Position numbers and translations under genes: made by a program. Shown piece by piece: positions 46,501 through 58,500 of a DNA stretch of 64,000 nucleotides. Position 1 is the first letter of the stretch. Every line of letters starts with the position of its first letter. Origin of the DNA: Heliopora coerulea (lineage: Eukaryota; Cnidaria; Anthozoa; Scleralcyonacea; Helioporidae). The stretch spans positions 1,178,001-1,242,000 of the forward strand of contig JASJOG010000086.1 in NCBI GenBank assembly GCA_030142905.1, given 5' to 3'. The notes under the pieces were generated by a model that had not been told where the DNA came from, did not search any database, and saw only the letters and a program-made list of their open reading frames with translations.

Positions 46501-49500
46501 TGGAGCTCCGACGAGGGGCCTTCACTCGAAGCTTCAGTATTCCCTCACTTAAATTTCGGCAGTTCCCTGACCCTTTTGGGTTTGAACATAAATTTGGCTG
46601 TTTCTGCCTCTCTCTAGGTGCTTCATCTGGAAGATGTTCAGCCACCATAGTCCAACCCATCTGTTCTGGTATTTATACGAGATCTGCTCGGACTAACACC
46701 ACGCAACATTTTTTCGCTGAAGTGAATGACCCTTTTACGAATTATTTTCAACACAGATCACAGGATCAGGCCGTTTACGAAATCAGCAAGCATGCAACCT
46801 TAGTAAATATATTAACTTCGTTACAAAGCATCCCTAGGCTTAAAAGAGAAGTTACCTATTGCATAAATAACCTGACTTTTCTTCTGTGCACCCTTCATCA
46901 ACCAAGATGTGCAAAAGATTATGGAATCACCAAACGTCAGTGCGAGACAACTCTTCATAAATCTTGTAATGCGTCCATATCGTTCATACGAGCAAGAGGC
47001 TACGTTGTTCAATGGCCGCCAGCGCCTGTAAACTGCAGTGAATTCCCAGAAGTAACCGATAGCCATAATCGTAAGTATAATCTGAATGTATGTGAAGAGG
47101 TGTTTGTTGTGAAAAGCTGTTTTTGTGTAGATTTTTAAGGGGAGAAAGTTCATGTCGACGCCTCGCAACCACCATTTGTGACAATTTCATCCGTTTAGAC
47201 TGTTGGCAAAAAAAAAAATAGATCTTGTTTAATTTGGAAATTGGAGAGAGTTAGCCCAGTTATATGGGATGTAAAATTAAAAATAAAGCTTCCGAGTACA
47301 TAAGAACATGAAACGTAAACAGAGGTTGGGACATGCAGCCATTACTGCTACTACTTTGTTTTAGCGTAAGCAAACGATATAACTTGTACACCTACACCTA
47401 TTTGTCCGACCACAATTAGCTTTATTTAACTAGTTATTTGATAACGTTATCGCTGGGATACTTTTAATCCTTTCCGGTCCGAGACGTCGTCCCTTGACGA
47501 GCTAAATCGTCTGGCGTTAGCCAGAGTAAAACTGAAAAGTCGCATATGAACCGAAAAGAGTTCAACGTTTTTAAAATATCGTGAACCTTCAACAGGCTCT
47601 AGGCGCGTGAAAAATGAGGTTTCGATTGCATACTACGAGGCAAAAGACATATATCTTGTCCGCTTCTTTTACTAACAACAGCTAGCCCAAAAAGAATAAC
47701 GATAAGGATTGGGATAAACATAAACATAATGACAAAGTATGCAGTAATCGCTACGGTAGAATCTATTAATGAAAATAACGCCACAGCAACAGTAAGTTGT
47801 TTCGTTTTCTTATGTTTGTATAGTTTCCTTCAAGAGTCAAACGTTTAATGATTTATCACCGCCTCCACCATCAGTAAAGGTTAACAATGTGAACGGCTCG
47901 AATTCTTTGGAAGTAACGTGGGGAAGGTTCCCAAACGATTTCAGAAGCGGAAATGAAGTTCGTACAGGCTTATTGTACAAACACCTGGGTTCAAGAGACG
48001 ATTATTACCACGTTCATCGCGGAAATGGAGAAACCAGCGCTCTTCTTGCGAACTTAATACCTGGTTCAATGTACGACTTATTTGTCGGTACAGTAAATAG
48101 CGAGACCCTCTTACCAGGAAGTTTAGCGAAGTTGCGGTTAATAACAGTTGGCGGGATCAAACCGGTCAACACCACGTTCTGCTCCGAATTTTACAACCTC
48201 ACAGCTTTCCCCAACGTCTTTGGTCACAAGAATCAAGCGGACGCTCTCTTTCATATGTACACGTTTTTCCCTCTTCTCGAAACGATGTGCTCTGAAGATC
48301 TCAAAGCGTTCATGTGTTTGGCATTTCTACCTCCGTACAATTCATCCGGTAAGGTCATCCAAAAACCGTGTCGCTCCTTTTGCACAAATGTCCAAAACAG
48401 GTGTGCCTACGCAATGAACAAACTGAACTTTCACTGGCCTAAGGAACTAGAATGCGGGAAACTTCCTCCTGAACCACCGTTTTGTTTTAGTAAGTAATGT
48501 GTAACATTCTTGCATATTCATTTATAAAATAACACGCATCGTACGCACGCTCTGATTGGACGAGCCTCATTTTCTCTCAGAGTACAGAGACACGACTGAC
48601 GTCATTTTTATTTTGTATTAAAGTACAGAGACATGGATGACGTCACGAGAACTCGGAAAAGCCTTGGTTATTTTTAAAAATAAGTAGAAAATAGCTTTCA
48701 TGTCTCTGTACTGTGATAGAAACATGAATGACATAATTTCAACCGGAAAAATACCAGAAAACACTCCTCTACGCCTCGTGCCTAATCATTTTTCCGGTTG
48801 AAACATTCAAGCAATTTTCTATTTGTTAAGTGCAGATTTTTTTCACCAAGTACTGAAGGTGAATCCAACCTCATTCGCATGCATATGATTGCTTACACAC
48901 CCTGAGCTAATGTATGTAGTTAACAAATGAAGGATTGCTTGAATGTTTCTGTGCATGGTGTGATAGAAACATGAATGACGTCTAACTTTTTCCCGATGGG
49001 AAAAACCGTTAACTACGGCTCATTTTTATTTTATGTATTGTTTCATTATTGCTTTTATTTATCTTAACTGTTTATTGTTTTTCTATTTCTAACTTAAAGA
49101 CGTGACTGAAGATAGTTCACCTGCAGACAGTGATGATAATAGTGGAGGCGGTAGTGGAGGCGGTAGTGAAGGCGGTGGTGAATGCGAGATGACGAAGACA
49201 CAGTCGATATGTTCGCTCGTGAGATCCAGCGGAAGTACCAATCAGCCTTACTTCCTTGATCGCGACAAAAATTTCAGGAATTATTTCAACCACACATCGG
49301 AAGATCAAGCTGTTTACGAACTGAGCAAGTACGTAAAACTCCTGAGCGTGTTGTCATCGTTAAGAAGAAGTGCAGATGGAAGGGATCCAGCAGCTCGTTG
49401 TGTCCACAATATTACTTACATGCTGTGTGCTCTTCATCTTCCGAAATGCAACGAAAGGAGGCAGTTAAGGAGGTTTGATTGTCAAAGAATATTGCAGTTA

Positions 49501-52500
49501 GCCGATTGCCAGGGTACCGTCAACACTGCAAGAAATTTGGGTTATTCTATTAATTGGCCACCACATCACATAAATTGTGACTCGTTTCCAACTTTCGTTC
49601 AATATTCACGTAAGTATTTATATATTCGAGTTCTTGGCAAGACCACGCGCGCTTTCCATTTGCACGACTAGACTGGTCAGTTCGAAATTTCCTGAATTGA
49701 TGTTCATGGAAAAAGTAGAAAAAGACCAGGAGTGTTAGCGCGTCATTTATGTAGGTACTTCATGTAGTCCAGCACAGATATATCCTTATTAAACTCTAAC
49801 CTTAATGGAAACCCTGATCCTAACCTTTAGCCTAACCTTATCCCAAACTTTAATCATAAGCTTAATCCTAACCTTCATCCTAATCGTAATCCTAAGCCTA
49901 GAACTAAAATGATATTATCTGAGAAAGGTACATGAAGTACGACCAGTCATTTCAAGTACGTGTACCGCTGGCTCATGCGACAATATTGTTTTCCTAAATG
50001 ACCTAACGGCGGGAATATTCAGCCAGAATGAACTTCCTCGAATACTTGGTCCGAATTTTCTGGTCCGACCCGTCGTAATTTCTTGAATTATTGCATTCCC
50101 GTCCGGACCGGCCAGATTAATATTAACCATATCCAAAAAGATGCCGGCTTGTACATTAACCACAATCCTTTGCGGTTAAAATATTCGAAGATTGGGTTCC
50201 AGCATTATTAAGCTCTTACCTAATTCATTTATAATAACATTCGGCTATACATTCTCCAGCTGTTAATAGAACTTATTTAAGTTTTTGAAACATTTTGTTT
50301 TAGTGCTTGCCAATGATTTACAAGAGCGAAAGCCGTTGACGAACAATAAAAAATCGGATATGACAATATAGGGCTACACAGGCAGTGGCACAGTGTTGAA
50401 AGACGCTAGATAATTTTCTTATGGACTTCAACAGTTCTAAAGACGACATCCATGTGTCGGTGTACAGAAATATTTCATGCTAATCTGACACTGCCAAAGT
50501 CAACTGAAAAATGTTCACTCGAGCGAGATTTGAACTCGCACCTTCGAGATAACTGTCTACCGCTCTACCTGTTGAGCTATCGAGCCCACAGGGATTGGAG
50601 GCGAGTTTTTGTCCAACTTGAGTGCACGAAATATTCTCGCGACAAGTTGACGCTTATCCATAAGAGGAGGTGGGGTGTTTCAGTTCTATTTCAGAATCAT
50701 CCTCAGAGATACGTGAAGAAAAATTTTTCATGATAATCTGACACTGCCGAAGTCAATTGAAAAATGTTGACTAAAGCGGGATTTGAACTCACACCTTCAG
50801 AATACCGGTTGACTTAGGCAGTGTCAGATTATCATGAAAAATTTCTGTTCACCTATCTCTGAGGATGATTTTCTGAAATAGAATGTATCGGTGTATCACA
50901 TAAAATGATTCACCATTAACAAAACAACTTATCAAACAGTTGCAGGGCTGATAAACATGCACAAGTCTTATTGGCTGTATTAGCATTACTACAACGCAAA
51001 TGATTATGGTACCAGAAGACTGACGAGCGGTTATTTCTGTTTTAAAGTTCTGAGGTTATGTTCTCACCGCTTATTTCATTTTTTTCTCAACAGATGAATT
51101 TGGATTGATTACGTTTAATAGAAGGATTCCACCACCTGCTGTGAGGTATACAACCAGCAACTCTAGCACTGGTTTACAACTGAGATTGATATTGAGACGT
51201 TACTTCGCTGGTTTTGGCAGGGAAATCGGTTTTGAGTTCTTGTACAAACCAACCGATTCTAAAGTAACCTATAATCACTTTCATACCCAAAGAGGCAGTA
51301 CTTCAGCGTTGATTACAGACATAACAGTAGCTAAAAACTACGAAATATTTATTGCTGCTCTGGATCTCAGATCAGGACTGCCGGGACATTTTGAAAAGTT
51401 CGAATGTAAGTATTTCACTCACACAGAAAGGGTGATTATGACTATCAAAGGAGAGGCTATTATTTAGGATTCCATTTGAGATTGTAACTATGTTTACACA
51501 ATGCACAATTTCGGGCAATTTTATAATACCCAGTGTCTCAGGGTTCCAATAACCCGCAGGGTTCAATGACCCTAGGTCACTTGTCCGGGAATCAATGACG
51601 TCCATCAAAAACTAAAACTTAACCTAACCCAAATTCAAACCTAAGTGTTAACTTTAATCCTGTCTCTAATCCTAACACTAATGAACCGTTACTTTAATCC
51701 CAACTCTAAAATTGTTGGCTACATGGGATATTTAGCCGTAAAGGGTCTGTTTGGCGACAATTAGTAAACTTAAATCTTGAAACCAATATGCACGATCACA
51801 GCATGTTTTTCACCAACTTTTCAGCTTGCTGTCTCCCACTTACATCACCCCGCAGAACACCCGTGATGCAAGACATGCGATTTTTATTTTAGACTTCAAA
51901 CTATTAAGTTTACCCCAAGCAACATGCCCTAAAACGCTCCGTTGAAGTATGTGACAATATAATACTTGTCCCTCGCGTCTTCGAAGGGAATTTTTTTCTT
52001 CAGAACTTAACAGGAATGGCCATCATTTGTGTCACTTAAACTTGGAAACTATTTGAACAGAAGGCGACGATTAAGATATTTTTCCTTGCCTTTTCAAGAT
52101 GTTCATGGCACCAGTGTGTATGATATTCCCGCCACTGATCAGTGTTATAGTTTTTACCGACGCACTACTCTACCAAATACATTTGGCGATAAGTCATTCA
52201 ATAATGCCAAATCAAGGATGCACTCATTTTTCCCTCTGGTTTACACGCTTTGTTCTGAAGATTTAATTCCATTCCTGTGCTCAGTTTTTCTACCTCGCTT
52301 CAACCCTGGAATAAACACCCGACAGTTGCCGTGTCCTTCCGTATGCGAACAAATTACCAAGAGTTGTTCTTACGCAATTAACCGTTTAAATCTTCCCTGG
52401 CCAACTGAAATGATGTGTGATAAATCCGACAAGGGACCTGCATGTTTCGGTAAGTATCCAGTTGTCAAATCCGTTTTACATTGCCTTGTTTTCTTTCACA

Positions 52501-55500
52501 TCGACACAAGAGGATTTTACGCATCCGAATAGATTTTCCTCGATCTTGCTTTACCTTATATTAGTTTAAAACGGCATGTGGACTTAATTTGAACATATTC
52601 ATGGAATACATGTATTAGGCATTTATTCTCCGTGACTTGAAATGGTCTTTCTATGCTAAGTGAAAGTAAATTTGCGAGAATCGGAATAATTCGTTCAAAG
52701 ACCCAACCTTTGCTTGTTGCGGAAAATGCTACTCTTGGGCCTTTCACTTAAGATGTATAGTTAGGGCATGCAAGTAAGCAAACACAACTTATAAAGAACC
52801 ATCATGAGGGTTGTTACAAAGCTGTTCATCATGCCGATATCAATATCTGCTAACACTCTAAACTCCCAGTTGTTGGTAAGTCAGGAGTCGGTTACTTGAG
52901 CCTTGTTACAATGTTGGTGACTGAATGGAACTTGTTAAAAGTTTTCCTAGCGAGGCGGGTGTTGCTTGGGTGGTACTTTAAAGTGGCAAGTTGGAAGCAC
53001 ACAGTGTTAACAGCGTGATGAAATAACTCCATTGTCACCACTCATAAGCGCTCAAGCATTGCCGTATTGAAGGGTTGATCATTGGAGGGTGTATTAAGGT
53101 TTTGGTCCCCCTACTAAAATGCGTTTTCTCAGAAAGCTAAATGTATGTGGACTAGCTCTGTTACCCCCTATTGTCTACTAAAATAGTTCTTACAAGCCTT
53201 AATTTCAATTTCGGAATTTTAGTATAGAATACTGTAATTCTACAGTGTCGCCCACCGCCCACCCAATTCGCCAGGGCCTTGTCTTTAGAACTGATGTACG
53301 GAAACTTTGATCACTGAAGCAGGGGCCCTTCTTAAGTGATGTGGGGATTTTGGTCCCTGAAATAGGGCTCTTCGTAACTGGTCCTAATCCTAATACTCCT
53401 TCTCAGGTATACCTTTTAGCCACGCCCTACGCATTTGTACGCGCTTGTGTATATATCAGGCGATATAACAAATCACTTTCCTAACTGAAGGGATTATTAC
53501 TTTTCAACTATACCTGCTTTGTTGTAGATCCCACCAGATTGTTGTCAGTCAGGCCAAGCAGCATTCCGCCGTTAGAAGGAAGTCCAAGTATGTGTTCCTT
53601 TGTCAGCTACTACCAACTTTGTTTCAGTGTTTAGCAACGTCACTTGTAAATAAGTAAAATATTATGCAAAAGCACGAGCAAGCCTGGTATAAGTTAGAGA
53701 TTATGCATGTTGTGGTAAAGAGAGAAGAGAAGAGAACACACTGAAAGTCAAAAAAAAAATACTTATGCTGTACTTACGCACTTCCGATGACGTTTCGGAC
53801 CGTGTACGCAGTCGCGTAACTATAGGGGGTAGGGGGGTTGCCCCCCCACCACTACATTGTCTGTCGGAAATTCCCATTTCTTGTCGGCAATTTTCATGCA
53901 AGCTCATGAATATTACAAAAATTAGTGAATAAATCAAGAATTTTGCTAGCGACCACACCCACTTGTCGGAAAAATTTTTAATACTGCCCCCCCCCCCCCA
54001 CTAGAAATTCCTAGTTACGCCACTGGGTGAACCCTTCTTCTCGGACCTGAAGAAATACATAAATACCTTTTGAGTATTATTTTGACTTTCAATGAGTTTT
54101 TTTTTTTCTTTTGTTCACCGTCACATAGAATTCTTTTCAGAAATTAGCAGCATCTCATTTAATTTTTTGAGATTATGCTGGGTTTGATTTACATGGCTTC
54201 CTTATTCTTTGGTCAGTGCACTACCTCAATACTTTGAAAAAATGCATTTATTTATCTCAAGTTGCTTGGATAACCTTTGTTATTATCTGTACGCATTCGA
54301 ATAATCTTTGTTGAGAAACTTATCCTGCTAACTTGAGAAAGCAGCGTCTCATGTTTTTGTGATCTTCCCTTGTTAGGTAACTTACGACCAGCAAGATCTG
54401 TGAGTGAACAACCGGAGTGCAAATCAATATCCAACCGCATTTGTTCACTTACTCAGCGAGTTGAAGAACCTCTAATTTTAGCCACGAGTTATACGATCCA
54501 AACAATAAGTTTTTCAGACAGCCAGACAAATTATTTTAACCACTCATCGATCGATGAAGCCGTCTACGAATTAAGCCGATATTTACCTTTGTTAAGTTTT
54601 TTGTTGTGGGAAAGATTTGACAGAGTATTTGTAGCCTGCGTTAATGACCTGAGACTTCTCTTGTGTCACCTTCACCTCCCTCAATGTCCCATGAGAACAC
54701 CAACCATCACCCAAGATCAATGCCACCAAATGATGAATACGTCATCAAATTGTCACACCGCTATAATCCGCCTTCAGAGGCAAAATGCCTCCTTCCAATG
54801 GCCTCCCGTGCAAGTGAACTGTTCCGATAGCAAGTGGTTCAGTAATTCATCTCGAACGCAACTTAGTAAGTAACGCTTGGATTCCATATTTAACTAAATG
54901 TGAGAGACAAACGGCCATTTCGAAAGAAAATGGCATCTTAGTCTTTCTTCGTGTAGGCTTGCATAAATAATAATAATAATGATAATTATGATTATAATAA
55001 TAATTATTAAAATAATAATAACAATAATAACACAATATAACAATAATAGCAATGTGGATGATGATGATGATATTAGGGATAGTGATGATAATGGTTATGG
55101 TTATTTGGGAATGGCGTTACAGTAATAGCATTATGATAATAATTTTACGGTAATGACATTATGATAATAGAATTTTAATGACGTTATTATGTTAGTGGCA
55201 TGGTAGTGACATTATGGTAAGGACATGGTAATAACATAATGGTAAAGGCACTGCGATGGTGGTATAATAGAAATGGCATTATGGAGATGGTAATGGCATG
55301 GTAACTGTTATGATAATAATAATAATAATTGCAACAATGCTTGACAACATATTCCTGTGCCGGGCAATCCTTGTGACATGACTTATGTCTCTGTGTAGTG
55401 GAAAAAAGAATGGCTAGTGCAGCCTAGAACTCCTTATTCATGTTTGCCTGATTGCCGGAAAAATTTTCCACGTATGCTGGAAAATTTTATCCTGTTATTT

Positions 55501-58500
55501 CTTGCCTAAGCCCAGGCATTTGAACGTCTCGCAGTTTACTCGTAGAAACGTCCTGGGGACGAGGTTGGCAACTTCATGGCCGATCAATCGTCATGTTTGT
55601 TGTTTAAAATATTTTTTGCTGTTTTATTTGATGTTCTATTTATACTTGTATGGTAGTCACAATGTTCGTTCAGCTAAGACCAGCATATGTTGAATGGATT
55701 TTAACATTATAAATTATTATTATTACAACTCGCACACCACCCAAATTATTACTATTATTATTATTATTATTATTATTTCATTTTTAAGACCACTCGGTGG
55801 TTGATGTTATTACCCAAGCGCATTTGCCGGATATCAAGCCATCTTTCATGGCCTCAGATATCCATCACCTTCCTTATTATCTTCGATGATCCCAACAGAC
55901 AAGCTTTCTGTATAGTGCTAAAGTTGGAAAGCTTGTTTGCTGGGATCAGTGAGGATAATAAGGAAGGTGATGGATATCTGAGGCCATGGGAGATGGCTTG
56001 ATATCCAACAAATGCACTTGGGTAATAACATCAACCACCAAGTGATCTTAAAAATCAAAGAATTATGATAATTATTATCTCATTATTATATATTATTATT
56101 ATAATTTATTATTATGTGTTGTTATTATATAATATATTGTAATTATATATTATTATAATTGTTATTATTATTATTATTGTCAATGCATTATTAACTCAAA
56201 AATTGCTCAGCATTACAAATTAGACTTAATTTTTTTCTTCTTGCAGTAAGGTTTCTCAACATACAACAATTCCAATTCATTCCACCGCCTGGAAATGTCA
56301 CGTTCCTTTTTCGTAACTCAAGTGATGTGAACATCGGATTACGACCGACCATGGACGTAGTACCTGACTTACGTTCACGTCGTTTGGGATCGGCAGTTTT
56401 GTACAAAGTGAGCAGCAGTTCTGCGCCATACAAATACTTCGAATCCCGAAGGCCACTATTTCTCTACCGACTCCGCACACTTACCCCAAGGACACAGTAC
56501 GAGATAAAACTAGCATCTTTACATCCAACTTCATTTTATCCCGGAGTATTTATCACTGTCACGGGGAATACTTACGGTAAGAGTCTGTTAACAATTATTT
56601 TATTTTAAACACACAGGCAGTCAAAAAGAACTGCTCACCAGCAGGGCAGATAGTGACATTAAGTAACATTATCACAGAACACCAAAACACCAAAAATAAG
56701 ACTTGAAACTATAAGTGAGGGAAAAAAATTAATAGCTTGTGGGCCCTCCTCTGGCCTTGATGACAGCTTCGCATCTGCCAGACATATTGTCGATCAAATT
56801 AACTAAGCGTTCGCGTGGAAATCCTTCCCAGGCAACATTGACAGCTGTCCATAGTTCTTTCACATTTGTCAGTCGCTGTTTCTTCAAGATGTCACTGACA
56901 CTTCTTTGACTGCAGCCCACTGCTCGAACAGCGATCTCTCTTTGTGAGTCGCCTTCCTCTGATAATGCAAGCATTTTCCCGCAATTTTCAAGGCTTATCC
57001 CTGGTTTTGGACCCATAGTCTTCGCACCTGGCCTGAGATTCTCGCTGTACCAATCATTCAAAGTGATATTCCGATAAATTCGGAAAAGACCACACCTTTC
57101 CTTAAAAACTGCTTAAATGGCAACAAATCCTTACGAAAATTGTGGGATATGTCCTAAACTCTACTGAAATAAAGTGTTCTGGCATGCAGGTTAACTAAAG
57201 TCTTTAGTGCAGGTTGTAAGCGATTGTAACCCTTCACTGTCCAAAAAGTCGAGCTTTAGCTGTTCTTTTTGACTGCCTGTGTATGATGACCCAGCAAATG
57301 GCTTTAAGTAAAGACATAATGCACACATAATATGTATAAAATCTTTAATGCTGACGTTTCGTTTCTTAGTAACATCTTCAGAGCGAATATTTACAACGTA
57401 GAAATGGCTTAAATAGCTTTAAATATTCACTCTGAAGATGTTACTAAGTAAGTAACGAAACATCAGCATTAAAGATTTTATATATATTATGTATGCATTA
57501 CGTCTTTACTAAAAGCCATTTGCTGGGTCATCATATTTATAACAAGACTTTGTTTTCCGCCTGGCACCTCCATCGCAACGATTAAGAATCATTTTGTTGG
57601 AACTTGAGTTCAGGTCTTAACAACGACTCTTGCTCATGTGCATTTCTTGAGTAATTTATCAGTAATAAATTAAAAGCGAGTAATAAATAAATACAGGTTT
57701 TCTCTGAAAAAAAAAGTATAAAATGGACGCTCCTTCGCCAATTTTGAGTATACATAGAGAGAAAATAAATAACAAGTACGAACTTCAGTATGGCGAATCA
57801 CTGTCAAAAATCCACCATAAACGTGTTATTTTTCTTTAAAGGACTTTGTCCGGCAGAACGCACTGGTGAGATTGTAGAAAGAGGGATTTTTCGTTGGATA
57901 TCTACTGGCGGGAACTTGAATAGTTCTGTCGCATGTCCTTATGGATCAAGTGGATCAGCTACGCGATTCTGTAGATGCAACGACCGACTGTGTAAGGATC
58001 CGTATTGGGAAGAACCCAAGGTTGATCAATGCAGATATCGGACATTTAATAGCAACACTTCGCAGGAATTATCCAAACTTCTTCAGGTATGTCCCCCAAG
58101 TAGTAGCGGTGAACACAACCACTACGAAAACATGAGCAAAGCCACAACAACGACGACATAACGACGTTATCAACAGCGGGAACGTCGACAGCGACAGCAA
58201 AAGCGGCTACAGCAACGATGAAGCCGACGACTACAACGAATGCTACGAATACGATGACAATAACGTGAGAGGTGTTGGCACCCCGGCTTGGTAAAAAGAC
58301 CCTGGGCCACCTCAAGGTTTTCCCAACTTTGTCACATTTACTTTCAATATTTTATCTAAATGATAGCCCACCAAAATGTAGTTTGAGGCCCGATCAGGGT
58401 TGCCCCCATCTGCATGAAACGCACCCGTAATACGCTGCTGCGTGCAGTTCTGGTCTGCGGCAAACGATTCATTCACAGAACAAACATTGCGTTTTTCAAT

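Noticed and set aside
50514..50590. A tRNA gene on the minus strand
   Set aside because: A-box and B-box are present, but the anticodon stem does not pair and the body matches a dispersed SINE-like family.
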